In this document: positions 26,105-37,036 of the stretch, one piece after another
How the letters are laid out: each line of letters starts with the position of its first letter
How positions within the stretch are numbered: the first letter of the stretch is position 1
From: Pseudomonas sp. FP1742
GTDB taxonomy: Bacteria; Pseudomonadota; Gammaproteobacteria; Pseudomonadales; Pseudomonadaceae
Length of the DNA: 64,000 nt
Assembly: GCF_030687145.1 (NCBI RefSeq)
Contig: NZ_CP117460.1
Span: 992,001 to 1,056,000, forward strand
Direction: 5' to 3'
Notes under the pieces: generated by a model
Told to the model about the DNA's origin: nothing
What the model saw: only the letters and a program-made list of their open reading frames with translations
Database searches by the model: none
Made by a program: the position numbers and the translations under genes

Positions 26105-27556
26105 TCAGAAGCCGGTTGGGGTGCGGGTGTGCCAGTCAGTGTTCAACTGATACTGGTGCGCAACGTTGAGCAAACGGCCTTCCTGGAAATACGGGGCGAG
26201 CAACTGCACGCCGACCGGCAGGCCATCGACAAAACCTGCTGGCATGGACAAGCCCGGCAGACCGGCGAGGTTGGCGGTGATGGTGTAGACATCTTCCAGG
26301 TACTCAGAGACCGGGTCGTTGTTCTTGGCGCCGAGCTTCCAGGCCGGGTTCGGCGTGGTTGGGCCGAGGATGATATCGACCTCATTGAAGGCAGCCATGA
26401 AGTCGTTCTTGATCAGACGACGGATCTTCTGCGCCTTCAGGTAGTAGGCGTCGTAGTAACCGGCCGACAGCGCATAGGCGCCGACCATGATCCGGCGCTG
26501 CACTTCCGGGCCGAAACCTTCGCCACGGGAACGCTTGTACAGGTCTTCCAGATTTTTCGGGTCTTCGCAGCGATAGCCGAAACGCACACCGTCGAAACGC
26601 GACAGGTTGGAGGATGCTTCTGCCGGAGCGATCACGTAGTACGCAGGAATCGCGTGCTGCATGTTCGGCAGGCTGATTTCCTTGACCACGGCGCCGAGCT
26701 TTTTCAGCTCTTCAACGCTGGCCATGACCAGGTCGGCGATGCGTGGGTCGAGACCGGCGCTGAAGTATTCCTTCGGCACGCCGATGCGCAGGCCTTGCAG
26801 CGAACCGTTGAGGCCGGCGCTGTAATCAGGCACGGGCTCGTCGATGCTGGTGGAGTCCTGCGGGTCGAAACCGGCCATGCCTTGCAGCAGGATCGCGCAG
26901 TCTTCGGCGGTGCGAGCGAGCGGGCCTCCCTGATCGAGGCTGGACGCGTAAGCGATCATGCCCCAGCGCGAAACACGACCGTACGTCGGTTTCAGGCCGG
27001 TGAGGTTGGTAAAGGCTGCCGGTTGTCGGATCGAACCGCCAGTGTCGGTGGCTGTCGCTGCTGGCAACAGACGAGCGGCCACCGCCGCCGCGGAACCACC
27101 GGACGAACCACCTGGAACACATTCCAGGTTCCACGGGTTTTTCACCGCGCCGTAGTAGCTCGACTCGTTGGCCGACCCCATGGCGAATTCGTCCATGTTG
27201 GTCTTGCCCAGGGTCACGGCCCCGGCAGCCGCCAGTTTGGCGACCACGGTGGCGTCGTACGGCGCCTTGAAGTTGTCGAGCATCTTCGAGCCGCAGCTGG
27301 TGCGGATGCCCTGGGTGCAGAACAGGTCTTTGTGGGCGATCGGCGCGCCGAGCAGGGCGCCGCTCTCACCGTTGGCCCGACGAGCATCAGCGGCTTTCGC
27401 CTGCTGCAGCGCCAGGTCTTCGGTGAGGCTGATGAAACTGTTGAGCTGCGGGTCGAGCTGGGCGATGCGCGCCAGCAGGACTTTGGTCAGCTCTTCGGAA
27501 GAAAACTTTTTATCGGCGAGTCCGCGGGCGATCTCGGCCAGAGTCAATTGATGCAT
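26105..27556 (-). CDS. gatA: Glu-tRNA(Gln)/Asp-tRNA(Asn) amidotransferase subunit A
   Basis: 483 residues. Amidase-signature enzyme with the Ser-cisSer-Lys triad visible: Lys in [13 protein letters not shown], and the serines in [17 protein letters not shown] and [28 protein letters not shown] (read in parts). It frees ammonia from glutamine and passes it to GatB. Middle gene of gatCAB, starting 16 nt after the gatC stop. Confidence 0.97.
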   Translation of the reverse strand: MHQLTLAEIARGLADKKFSSEELTKVLLARIAQLDPQLNSFISLTEDLALQQAKAADARRANGESGALLGAPIAHKDLFCTQGIRTSCGSKMLDNFKAPYDATVVAKLAAAGAVTLGKTNMDEFAMGSANESSYYGAVKNPWNLECVPGGSSGGSAAAVAARLLPAATATDTGGSIRQPAAFTNLTGLKPTYGRVSRWGMIAYASSLDQGGPLARTAEDCAILLQGMAGFDPQDSTSIDEPVPDYSAGLNGSLQGLRIGVPKEYFSAGLDPRIADLVMASVEELKKLGAVVKEISLPNMQHAIPAYYVIAPAEASSNLSRFDGVRFGYRCEDPKNLEDLYKRSRGEGFGPEVQRRIMVGAYALSAGYYDAYYLKAQKIRRLIKNDFMAAFNEVDIILGPTTPNPAWKLGAKNNDPVSEYLEDVYTITANLAGLPGLSMPAGFVDGLPVGVQLLAPYFQEGRLLNVAHQYQLNTDWHTRTPTGF

Positions 27557-27572
27557 TGCAGGCTCTTTCCCT

Positions 27573-27860
27573 TTAGTCGATGACTTTCGGAACCAGATAC
27601 AGGCCGTTTTCGACCGCTGGTGCGATGGACTGATAGGCCTCGCGATGATTGGTTTCGGTCACAACGTCCGCGCGCAGGCGCTGGCTGGCTTCCAGTGGGT
27701 GGGCCAGCGGCTCGATACCGTCGGTATTGACCGCTTGCATTTCGTCGACCAGCCCGAGAATGCTGTTCAGGGCCGAAGTGATGTGTGGAAGATCGGCATC
27801 ATTGAGGCCAAGGCAGGCCAGATGAGCGATTTTTTCCACGTCGGAGCGTTCAAGCGCCAT
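27573..27860 (-). CDS. gatC: Glu-tRNA(Gln)/Asp-tRNA(Asn) amidotransferase subunit C
   Basis: 95 residues, the normal size. [19 protein letters not shown] and [20 protein letters not shown] are conserved GatC segments. It is the small subunit that helps GatA fold and holds the GatA-GatB interface. First gene of the operon; its promoter faces that of mreB in a 210-bp gap. Confidence 0.96.
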   Translation of the reverse strand: MALERSDVEKIAHLACLGLNDADLPHITSALNSILGLVDEMQAVNTDGIEPLAHPLEASQRLRADVVTETNHREAYQSIAPAVENGLYLVPKVID

Positions 27861-27997
27861 GGGATTCTCCAGTGGAAAACAAAACGGACGGCGTCCGTGT
27901 GTTAGATTGTCGGAACACTACCGCATATCTACGGTCTCAAGGCCGCGATTGTGGTGCTTGGTGCACAGAAAAGCGGCCAATTTAACATATTGGCGCC

Positions 27998-28026
27998 TTG
28001 CCCAAAATCCCTGTCGTTGTTAGAGT
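27998..28026 (+). promoter_or_regulatory. Candidate sigma-70 promoter of mreB
   Basis: TTGCCC (27998-28003), a 17-bp spacer and TAGAGT (28021-28026), about 45 bp before the mreB start. Confidence 0.45.
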
Positions 28027-28058
28027 TTGCCGCACTTTTTTACCCACGCGTTGCCTAG

Positions 28059-29108
<1,050 letters not shown>

Positions 29109-29142
29109 TCTCGCCCGATGCATCTATGCTGGTGAGCCCGCA

Positions 29143-29164
29143 GGCAGCACTTTGCAGTGCTGCC
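29143..29164 (+). other. Stable hairpin between mreB and mreC
   Basis: GGCAGCACT (29143-29151), loop TTGC, AGTGCTGCC (29156-29164), with no T-run after it. It could act as a partial terminator or an mRNA 3' end that lowers mreCD relative to mreB. Confidence 0.55.
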
Positions 29165-29251
29165 TGTTGGCGTTTATCTTCTGTCAGTCTGCATCCAGGC
29201 CGGTTTGATGCCGTATGAATAAAGAGAACATTTGCCTGGGAGGAGCGGCTT

Positions 29252-30400
29252 ATTAAACCGCTTTTCACCAAAGGCCCCTCACTGGGCGTGCGCTTGTTGG
29301 TGCTGGTCGTGCTATCGGTCGCGCTGATGGTGGTCGATGCCCGCTTCACACTGCTCAAGCCAGTGCGTAGCCAAATGTCGCTGGTGCTGATGCAGTCTTA
29401 CTGGATCACCGACCTGCCGCAGCGGCTATGGCAAGGTGTGGCCAGCCAATTCGGCAGCCGGACCGAACTGGTCGCCGAAAACGAAAAACTCAAAACCGAA
29501 AACCTGCTGTTGCAGGGGCGCATGCAAAAGCTTGCCGCCCTGACCGAACAGAACGTTCGGCTGCGCGAGTTGCTCAACTCTTCCGCGCTGGTCAACGAGA
29601 AGGTCGAAGTGGCCGAATTGATCGGCATGGACCCCAACCCCTTCACCCATCGCATCATCATCAATAAAGGTGAGCGCGACGGTGTGATCCTCGGTCAACC
29701 GGTGCTCGATGCGCGCGGCCTGATGGGGCAGGTGGTCGAGTTGATGCCATACACCTCCCGCGTACTGTTGTTGACCGACACCACCCACAGCATTCCGGTG
29801 CAGGTGAACCGTAACGGTCTGCGGGCGATTGCCAGCGGCACCGGCAACCCGGAACGCCTCGAACTGCGCCATGTGGCCGATACCGCCGACATCAAGGAAG
29901 GCGATCTGCTGGTTAGCTCTGGTCTTGGCCAGCGTTTCCCGGCGGGTTACCCGGTGGCGACGGTCAAGGAAGTGATCCACGATTCCGGTCAGCCATTTGC
30001 CATCGTCCGTGCGGTGCCGACCGCCGCGTTGAACCGCAGTCGTTATCTGCTGCTGGTGTTCAGTGACGGCCGTACAGCCGAGGAGCGCGCCAACGAAGCC
30101 GCCCAGGCTCAGGAGGCTCTGGACCGGCAGGGTGGCGGGCCGACCATTCCTGCGACTGTGCCGAAACCTGTCGGGCCGATGATACCGGCAGCCGTCGCGG
30201 CTCCGGCGGCTGCACCTGCCGCACCAACTGCGCCTGCCGCCGCGACCCCGGTCAAACCTGCCGCGACCCATCCTGCTACAGCCAAGCCGCCCGCGACGAC
30301 ACCGACGGCAGCCAAGCCACCGGCAGCCAAACCCGCAGCCGTGAAGCCTGCTGCCAAACCGCCTGTCGCTGCGCCGGCCACCACTGGGGGAAGAGAATAA
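29252..30400 (+). CDS. mreC: Cell-shape protein MreC, apparent ATT start
   Basis: 382 residues if read from an ATT at 29252, placed seven bases after the strong site GGAGGA (29239-29244). It yields the N-terminus (I/M)KPLFTKGPSLG and then the membrane helix VRLLVLVVLSVALMVV. The next usual start, a GTG at 29288, has no ribosome site and falls at the edge of the helix. The periplasmic part has a coiled coil (ENEKLKTENLLLQGRMQKL) and the MreC beta domains (DGVILGQPVLDARGLMGQVV, SGLGQRFPAGYPVATV). The last 95 or so residues are an Ala/Pro/Lys/Thr-rich tail, probably disordered. MreC links MreB to the PBP2/RodA elongation enzymes. It ends in TAATG, shared with mreD. Confidence 0.9.
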   Translation: MKPLFTKGPSLGVRLLVLVVLSVALMVVDARFTLLKPVRSQMSLVLMQSYWITDLPQRLWQGVASQFGSRTELVAENEKLKTENLLLQGRMQKLAALTEQNVRLRELLNSSALVNEKVEVAELIGMDPNPFTHRIIINKGERDGVILGQPVLDARGLMGQVVELMPYTSRVLLLTDTTHSIPVQVNRNGLRAIASGTGNPERLELRHVADTADIKEGDLLVSSGLGQRFPAGYPVATVKEVIHDSGQPFAIVRAVPTAALNRSRYLLLVFSDGRTAEERANEAAQAQEALDRQGGGPTIPATVPKPVGPMIPAAVAAPAAAPAAPTAPAAATPVKPAATHPATAKPPATTPTAAKPPAAKPAAVKPAAKPPVAAPATTGGRE

Positions 30401-30891
30401 TGGGCGGTGCAACTTCCTCCCGAAACGGCTGGATGGTCTGGCTGACTTTCGCTATCGGCATGTTGCTCAGCGTTTCGCCGCTGCCGCAATTCATGGAAAT
30501 CCTGCGTCCTTTGTGGCTGGCCTTGTTGTTGGCGTTCTGGGCGTTGGCCCTGCCGCAGAAGGTCGGCATGGTGACCGCCTGGTGCCTGGGGCTGGCCGAG
30601 GATGTGCTGTATGGCACGTTGCTGGGCCAGAATGCGTTGATCCTCACGCTCATTACGTTCCTGGTGCTGTCGCTGCAACAGCGCCTGCGCATGTTCCCGA
30701 TGTGGCAACAGAGCCTGGTGATCCTGGTGATCTTCGGCCTCGCCCAACTGGTTCAGTTGTGGCTGAGCGCCCTGACCGGCAATCGTCAGCCGACCCTGGC
30801 GCTGGTGTTGCCGGCACTGGTCAGTGCGTTGCTCTGGCCTTGGATCAGCTTCGGTTTGCGCGGTTTGCGTCGACGCTACAAAATTAATTAA
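30400..30891 (+). CDS. mreD: Cell-shape membrane protein MreD
   Basis: 163 residues with five or so membrane helices and short loops (MLLSVSPLPQFMEILRP, VTAWCLGLAEDVLYGTLLG, LSLQQRLRMFPMWQQ), matching MreD of the elongasome. It overlaps mreC by one base in a TAATG junction, so the two are translationally coupled. Confidence 0.94.
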   Translation: MGGATSSRNGWMVWLTFAIGMLLSVSPLPQFMEILRPLWLALLLAFWALALPQKVGMVTAWCLGLAEDVLYGTLLGQNALILTLITFLVLSLQQRLRMFPMWQQSLVILVIFGLAQLVQLWLSALTGNRQPTLALVLPALVSALLWPWISFGLRGLRRRYKIN

Positions 30892-30981
30892 TTCGGTCAG
30901 GCATGTGCCCGCACTGGTGCCCTGTCTCGCCAAAAAGGAACAGTATCTGTGAGACAGGGCGCCAGACAGGGAGATGTCTTG

Positions 30982-31578
30982 ATGAAACAGCTGTACCTCG
31001 CCTCAGGCTCGCCGCGTCGGCGTGAACTGCTCACGCAGATCGGCGTGCCGTTCTCCGTCATCAGCGCGGACATCGATGAAACCCCTTTGCCTGAAGAATC
31101 CCCATTGGCTTATGTCGAGCGCCTGGCGCGCGGCAAGGCCGAGGCCGGGCGCAGGACAGTCGTGTCCGATGCGGATTTCTGCGTGCTGGGCGCCGACACC
31201 GCCGTGGTGCTGGACGGGAAAATTCTCGGTAAGCCGGTGGACGAAGCCGACGCATGCGCCATGCTTATGCTGTTGTCCGGTTGCGAGCATGAAGTGCTGA
31301 CGGCGATTGCGGTACAGGACGGCGAGCGTTGTGAGTCTTTGGTGGTGCGCAGCCTGGTGCGTTTTCGCACCATCGGCCGCGACGAAGCGGCGGCCTACTG
31401 GGCCAGTGGCGAACCCCGGGACAAGGCGGGCGGCTACGGGATTCAAGGACTGGGCGCGGTGTTCGTCGCCGGGCTCAATGGCAGCTACTCGGCGGTGGTC
31501 GGCTTGCCGCTGTGCGAAACCTTCGAGCTGCTCGGCCATTTCGGCATACCCTGTTGGCAAACCCTTAACGCGCGCTGA
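30982..31578 (+). CDS. maf: Maf-family nucleoside triphosphate pyrophosphatase (YhdE type)
   Basis: 198 residues from the ATG at 30982, with GGGAG nine bases upstream; the frame from 30949 adds an unsupported N-terminus. Maf signature [29 protein letters not shown] with the catalytic Asp, and [15 protein letters not shown], the form found in the YhdE subgroup that hydrolyses dTTP, UTP and modified pyrimidine nucleotides to monophosphate. A house-cleaning enzyme also tied to cell-division arrest. Standard place between mreD and rng. Confidence 0.92.
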   Translation: MKQLYLASGSPRRRELLTQIGVPFSVISADIDETPLPEESPLAYVERLARGKAEAGRRTVVSDADFCVLGADTAVVLDGKILGKPVDEADACAMLMLLSGCEHEVLTAIAVQDGERCESLVVRSLVRFRTIGRDEAAAYWASGEPRDKAGGYGIQGLGAVFVAGLNGSYSAVVGLPLCETFELLGHFGIPCWQTLNAR

Positions 31579-31635
31579 GCGTCGTACTGACAAGATGCGG
31601 CCATTATCGTGAACATGCCTGAACGAGACCCTGCC

Positions 31636-33093
31636 ATGAGTGAAGAGATTCTGATCAACATCACGCCGATGGAATCGCGTGTGGCGGTGGTCGAAAACGG
31701 TGTCCTGCAAGAGGTCCATGTCGAGCGCACGCAAAAGCGCGGCATCGTCGGCAACATCTATAAAGGCAAGGTGGTGCGGGTATTACCGGGCATGCAGGCG
31801 GCTTTCGTCGATATCGGCCTGGACCGCGCCGCCTTCATTCACGCCTCGGAAATTTCCCTGCGCGAAGGCCCGGCGGTAGAGAGCATCAGCGCCCTGGTTC
31901 ACGAGGGGCAGAGCCTGGTGGTGCAAGTCACCAAGGACCCGATCGGCTCCAAAGGCGCGCGTCTGACCACGCAACTGTCGATTCCGTCGCGCTATCTGGT
32001 GTACATGCCGCGCACCGCCCACGTCGGTATTTCCCTGAAGATCGAAGACGAAGCCGAGCGCGAACGCCTCAAGCAAGTGGTCACCGACTGCGTGGAGAAA
32101 GAAGGTATCAAGGAAGCCGGCGGTTTCATTCTGCGTACCGCTGCCGAAGGGGCCGGAGCCGATGAAATCCTCATGGATATCCGCTACCTGCGCAGGCTTT
32201 GGGACCAGATCAACGCCCAGATCAAAACCATCAGTGCGCCGAGTGTGATCTACGAAGACCTCGGCCTGGCGTTGCGCACCTTGCGCGACCTGGTGAGCCC
32301 GAAGATCGAGAAGATCCGCATCGACTCCCGGGAAACCTTCCAGAAAACCACGCAGTTTGTCGCTGAGCTGATGCCGGAGATTGCCGATCGTCTGGAGCAT
32401 TACCCTGGCGAACGGCCGATTTTCGACCTGTATGGCGTCGAAGACGAAATCCAGAAAGCCCTGGAGCGCAAGGTGCCGCTCAAGTCCGGCGGCTATCTGG
32501 TGGTCGATCCGGCGGAAGCCATGAGCACCATCGACGTCAACACCGGAGCCTTCGTCGGTCATCGCAACCTTGAAGAAACCATCTTCAAGACCAACCTCGA
32601 AGCCGCCACCGCCATTGCCCGCCAGCTGCGTCTGCGCAACCTGGGCGGGATCATCATCATCGACTTCATCGACATGGAAGATGAAGAGCATCAGCGTCAG
32701 GTGTTGCGCACCCTCGAGAAGCAACTGGAGCGCGATCACGCCAAGACCAACATCATCGGCATCACCGAGTTGGGCCTGGTGCAGATGACCCGCAAGCGAA
32801 CCCGCGAAAGTCTTGAGCAAGTGCTGTGCGAACCGTGCAGCAGCTGCCAGGGGCGCGGCAAGCTCAAGACCCCGGAAACCGTGTGCTACGAGATCTTCCG
32901 CGAAATCCTGCGTGAAGCCCGTGCCTATCAGGCCGAAGGCTATCGCGTGCTGGCGAACCAGAAAGTGGTCGACCGCTTGCTCGATGAAGAGTCGGGCAAC
33001 GTCGCCGAGCTCGAAGGGTTTATCGGGCGCACCATTCGATTTCAGGTAGAAACCATGTATTCCCAGGAACAATACGACGTGGTGCTGCTCTGA
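31636..33093 (+). CDS. rng: Ribonuclease G
   Basis: 485 residues from the ATG at 31636. An S1 domain at the N-terminus (GIVGNIYKGKVVRVLPGMQAA, DRAAFIHASEI), then the RNase E/G catalytic core with Mg-binding acidic residues in AMSTIDVNTGAFVG and IIIIDFIDMEDEEHQRQ, and the zinc-link CEPCSSCQGRGK near residue 400. It lacks the long C-terminal degradosome scaffold of RNase E, which separates the two. It matures 16S rRNA 5' ends and degrades some mRNAs. Confidence 0.95.
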   Translation: MSEEILINITPMESRVAVVENGVLQEVHVERTQKRGIVGNIYKGKVVRVLPGMQAAFVDIGLDRAAFIHASEISLREGPAVESISALVHEGQSLVVQVTKDPIGSKGARLTTQLSIPSRYLVYMPRTAHVGISLKIEDEAERERLKQVVTDCVEKEGIKEAGGFILRTAAEGAGADEILMDIRYLRRLWDQINAQIKTISAPSVIYEDLGLALRTLRDLVSPKIEKIRIDSRETFQKTTQFVAELMPEIADRLEHYPGERPIFDLYGVEDEIQKALERKVPLKSGGYLVVDPAEAMSTIDVNTGAFVGHRNLEETIFKTNLEAATAIARQLRLRNLGGIIIIDFIDMEDEEHQRQVLRTLEKQLERDHAKTNIIGITELGLVQMTRKRTRESLEQVLCEPCSSCQGRGKLKTPETVCYEIFREILREARAYQAEGYRVLANQKVVDRLLDEESGNVAELEGFIGRTIRFQVETMYSQEQYDVVLL

Positions 33094-33165
33094 AGCGTTG
33101 TATTTCAATTCCATTAGAACGGCTGGCCTCAGCTTTTTGCATTTTTGCCATGGGAGCCAACTGAC

Positions 33166-36100
33166 ATGGACCGTCTGACACGCATTTTGGCCGCACTGAC
33201 CCGCTGGGGCCTGGGCCTGTGTGCGTTGGTTTTGGTGCTGATGGCGCTGTTCGTCAGCCTCGGCCGGGAGCTGACACCGCTGGTGGCCGAATACCGTGCC
33301 GACGTCGAAACCAAAGCCAGCGCCGCCTTGGGCATGCCCTTGCACATCGGTGTACTGGAAGGTCGCTGGAGTGGCCTCGCTCCGGTTCTGCTGGCCCATG
33401 ACGTGATGGTTGGTGAGGGCGCCAATGCCCTGCGCCTGGATCAGGTGCGTGCGGTACCGGATCTGTGGGCCAGCCTCCTGGCACGCGAAATACGCATCGC
33501 ACATCTGGAACTCAACGGTCTGAAGATCAGCCTCAAGGAAGGCGAGGACGGTCATTGGGCGCTGGAGGGGTTGCCGGTGCAGCAGGATCAGCCGCTGGAT
33601 CCGGAGCAACTGCTCAATCGCATGCAGATGGTCCAGCAACTGTCGGTGCTCGACAGTCAGGTGACCTTGCAGCCGCTGGATCAGCCGCCGCTGACCCTGA
33701 CCTATGTTGGCCTTAATTTGAGAACCGGCGTGTCGCGTCAGCGCCTCGATGCTCGCTTGACCCTGCCTGACGGCCAGCCGGTTGCGATGAGCCTGCACAC
33801 CCGTATCCGCGCCAGTCAGTGGGCGGACGGCGAGGTCGATGCTTATCTGAGTCTGCCGCAAAGCGATTGGTCGAAATGGTTGCCCGAGCGTCTGACTCAG
33901 CAATGGAATTTCTCCGAAATCAAGGCCGGTGGCGAGCTCTGGGTGAACTGGAGCGAAGGTGCCCTGCAAAGCGCCGCGATCCGTTTGAACGCGCCGCAAC
34001 TCAAGGGCGCCTACGCCGAACGCAAGCCGATCGAGATCAACAATCTGGCGCTTAACGGGTATTTCCAGCGCAACTCCACGGGCGTCCTGGTGACCCTGGA
34101 CTCCCTGGCCATGAGCCTGGGCGACACCCGCTGGGAATCGAAGCTGCAATTTCAACAAACGGTGGCGACCGACAAGGTGCCTGAACTCTTGCATCTGCAA
34201 GTCGACCGCATTGATCTCACGCCGCTCACCCCGTTGCTGAACGCCTTGGGTCCGCTTCCGGAAGGTGTCGCCACCGCCGTCGAGCGGCTCAAGGTCACGG
34301 GGATGTTACGCAACGTGCTGATCGACCTGCGCCCGGCAGCTACCGATGACAGCAAATTCAGCTTTGCCGCCAATCTGGAAAAGGTCGGCTTCGACGCTTA
34401 TCACGGTGCACCGGCAGCGCGAAATGTCAGCGGCAGCATCAGCGGCGACCTCGGACAGGGCGAGTTGCGCATGGACAGCAAGGATTTTTCCCTGCACCTG
34501 GACCCGATTTTCGCCAAGCCATGGCAATACATTCAGGCCAACGCGCGGTTGACCTGGAAACTCGACAAAGAAGGTTTCACCCTGATTGCGCCGTACCTGA
34601 AGGTGCTGGGCGAGGAGGGCAAGATTGCCGGCGACTTCCTGATCCGCCTGCATTTCGATCACACCCAGGAAGACTACATGGACCTGCGGGTCGGCCTGGT
34701 CGACGGCGACGGTCGTTACACCGCCAAATACCTGCCGGCCGTGTTGAGCCCGGCGCTGGACGAATGGCTGCGCACGGCGATTCTCAAAGGCGCGGTGGAT
34801 GAAGGTTTCTTCCAGTACCAGGGGTCGCTGAACCACGGCGCCCCGGAAACGGCTCGCAGTATCAGCCTGTTTTTCAAGGTTCACGATGCCGAACTGGCAT
34901 TCCAGCCGGGCTGGCCGCATGTCAGCAAGGTCAGCGGCGATGTGTTCATCGAAGACAGCGGTGTGCGGATCCTCGCAAACAAGGGGCAATTGCTCGACAC
35001 CCAGGTCAACGATGTCTACGTCAATATTCCCCATGTGCCTGCCGGACAGAGCCCCCACCTGTTCCTCGATGGCGCGTTCGCCGGCGGGTTGGGCGATGGC
35101 CTGAAGATTCTGCAGGAAGCACCGATCGGCACCGCCGATACCTTCGCCGGCTGGGAGGGCGAGGGCGATCTGCAAGGCAAGCTCAACCTGGATATCCCGC
35201 TGGTCAAAGGTGAGCAACCGAAAATCCTCGTCGACTTCAAGACCGACAAGGCCCGCTTGAAACTTCGCGAGCCCATCCTGGAACTGACACAACTCAAGGG
35301 CGACTTCCGCTTCGACAATACCAAGGGTTTGAGCGGGCAAAAAATCACGGCGCGAGCATTCGACAAGCCCGTGACCGCGCAGATTTTCGCCGATGGCAGT
35401 GCGGGCAAGCTCAACACTCGGGTCACCGCATCGGGTCAGGTCGAGGTCAAGAAGCTCAGTGAATGGCTGAACGTCACTCAGCCGTTGCCGGTGTCCGGTG
35501 TGGTCCCTTATCAATTGCAACTGAACCTTGATGGCGCCGACAGCCAATTGATGGTCAGTTCCAGCCTCAAAGGCGTGGCGGTGGATTTGCCGGCACCGTT
35601 CGGCATGGCGGCCGATGTCGGACGCGACACCGTGTTCCGCATGACCCTGCAAGGACCGGAGCGGCGTTACTGGGTCAACTATGGGGAGTTGGCAAACTTC
35701 ACGTTTGCGGCACCGACCGGCAATTTCATCGACGGTCGCGGCGAGTTGTATCTTGGCGGTGGCGATGCTGTGTTGCCTGGCAACAAAGGCCTGCGCGTGC
35801 GCGGTGTACTCTCCGAACTCGATGTCGCTCCCTGGCAGGATCTTGTCAGCAAGTATGCTGGCCAGGATCCAGGCGGCAGCGCCAAGCAATTGCTCAGCGG
35901 CGCGGATTTCAAGGTTGGCAAGCTCAGCGGTTTCGGCACCACCCTTGATCAGGCGTCGGTGCAGTTGACGCGCAAGCCGGCCGCCTGGGCGCTACAACTC
36001 GACAGTCAGCAGGCCAAGGGCACCGTCGGTATTCCCGATGCGAAAGCCGCACCGATTGCGGTCAATCTGCAATACGTACGTTTGCCGGCCCCAGACCCGA

Positions 36101-36969
36101 CGGTGCTGGCCGACGAGAATTCGCCGGATCCGCTGGCCACCGTGGACCCGACGAAAATCCCGGCGCTGGATATCACCATCAATCAGCTGTTCCAGGGCCA
36201 GGACCTGGTAGGCGCCTGGCTAATGAAGGTTCGCCCGACCGCCAAGGGCATTGCCCTCAACTCCCTGGACATGGGCCTCAAGGGCATCTTCCTGCAGGGT
36301 AGCGGCGGTTGGGAAGGCACGCCGGGTAACACCAGCAGTTGGTACAAGGGCCGGGTCAGTGGCAAGAACCTCGCCGACGTGCTCAAGGGCTGGGGCTTTG
36401 CGCCAAGTGTCACCAGCGAAGAATTTCATATGGATGTCGACGGTCGCTGGCCAGGCTCACCGGCGTGGCTGGCCACCAAGCGCTTCTCCGGCACTCTTGA
36501 TCCATCGCTCAATAAAGGTCAGTTCGTTGAAGTCGAGGGCAGCGCCCAGGCTCTACGGGTATTTGGCCTGCTCAACTTCAACTCCATCGGCCGCCGCTTG
36601 CGGCTGGACTTTTCCGACCTGTTCGGCAAAGGCTTGAGCTATGACCGGGTCAAAGGCCTGCTGGTCGCGACCAACGGGGTCTACGTGACCCGTGAGCCGA
36701 TCCTGCTGACCGGCCCGTCGAGCAACCTGGAACTCAACGGCACCCTGGACCTGGTGGCAGATCAGGTCGATGCCAAGTTGCTGGTGACCTTGCCGGTGAC
36801 CAACAACCTGCCGATTGCCGCGCTGATCGTCGGTGCGCCGGCGGTCGGCGGGGCGCTGTTCCTGATCGATAAGCTGATCGGTGACCGCGTGGCGCGTTTC
36901 GCCAGCGTCAAATACACCGTCAAGGGGCCGTGGAAAGAGCCGAAAATCACCTTCGACAAGCCTTTTTGA
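33166..36969 (+). CDS. yhdP: YhdP/AsmA-like inner-membrane bridge protein (TamB family)
   Basis: 1267 residues from the ATG at 33166 (GGGAG about ten bases upstream). One N-terminal membrane helix (LCALVLVLMALFVSLG) and a very long periplasmic part rich in amphipathic beta strands, with the DUF3971/AsmA-like C-terminal region near GKGLSYDRVKGLL and ASVKYTVKGPWKEPKI. YhdP, TamB and YdbH are bridge-like proteins that carry phospholipid from the inner to the outer membrane. Its presence complements the Mla system further along. It follows rng and precedes a nitrilase and tldD, the usual Pseudomonas order. Confidence 0.9.
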   Translation: MDRLTRILAALTRWGLGLCALVLVLMALFVSLGRELTPLVAEYRADVETKASAALGMPLHIGVLEGRWSGLAPVLLAHDVMVGEGANALRLDQVRAVPDLWASLLAREIRIAHLELNGLKISLKEGEDGHWALEGLPVQQDQPLDPEQLLNRMQMVQQLSVLDSQVTLQPLDQPPLTLTYVGLNLRTGVSRQRLDARLTLPDGQPVAMSLHTRIRASQWADGEVDAYLSLPQSDWSKWLPERLTQQWNFSEIKAGGELWVNWSEGALQSAAIRLNAPQLKGAYAERKPIEINNLALNGYFQRNSTGVLVTLDSLAMSLGDTRWESKLQFQQTVATDKVPELLHLQVDRIDLTPLTPLLNALGPLPEGVATAVERLKVTGMLRNVLIDLRPAATDDSKFSFAANLEKVGFDAYHGAPAARNVSGSISGDLGQGELRMDSKDFSLHLDPIFAKPWQYIQANARLTWKLDKEGFTLIAPYLKVLGEEGKIAGDFLIRLHFDHTQEDYMDLRVGLVDGDGRYTAKYLPAVLSPALDEWLRTAILKGAVDEGFFQYQGSLNHGAPETARSISLFFKVHDAELAFQPGWPHVSKVSGDVFIEDSGVRILANKGQLLDTQVNDVYVNIPHVPAGQSPHLFLDGAFAGGLGDGLKILQEAPIGTADTFAGWEGEGDLQGKLNLDIPLVKGEQPKILVDFKTDKARLKLREPILELTQLKGDFRFDNTKGLSGQKITARAFDKPVTAQIFADGSAGKLNTRVTASGQVEVKKLSEWLNVTQPLPVSGVVPYQLQLNLDGADSQLMVSSSLKGVAVDLPAPFGMAADVGRDTVFRMTLQGPERRYWVNYGELANFTFAAPTGNFIDGRGELYLGGGDAVLPGNKGLRVRGVLSELDVAPWQDLVSKYAGQDPGGSAKQLLSGADFKVGKLSGFGTTLDQASVQLTRKPAAWALQLDSQQAKGTVGIPDAKAAPIAVNLQYVRLPAPDPTVLADENSPDPLATVDPTKIPALDITINQLFQGQDLVGAWLMKVRPTAKGIALNSLDMGLKGIFLQGSGGWEGTPGNTSSWYKGRVSGKNLADVLKGWGFAPSVTSEEFHMDVDGRWPGSPAWLATKRFSGTLDPSLNKGQFVEVEGSAQALRVFGLLNFNSIGRRLRLDFSDLFGKGLSYDRVKGLLVATNGVYVTREPILLTGPSSNLELNGTLDLVADQVDAKLLVTLPVTNNLPIAALIVGAPAVGGALFLIDKLIGDRVARFASVKYTVKGPWKEPKITFDKPF

Positions 36970-37036
36970 ATTCTTTTTGAAAAAGCACTCTTTGGGCCTA
37001 TGGAGTAGCATGGCGGCATATATTGAGGAGCGCGCC

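Noticed and set aside
31783..34200. An 805-codon minus-strand open frame across rng and yhdP
   Set aside because: It is antisense to two clear genes, lacks a ribosome site and known domains, and shows the composition of a shadow frame.
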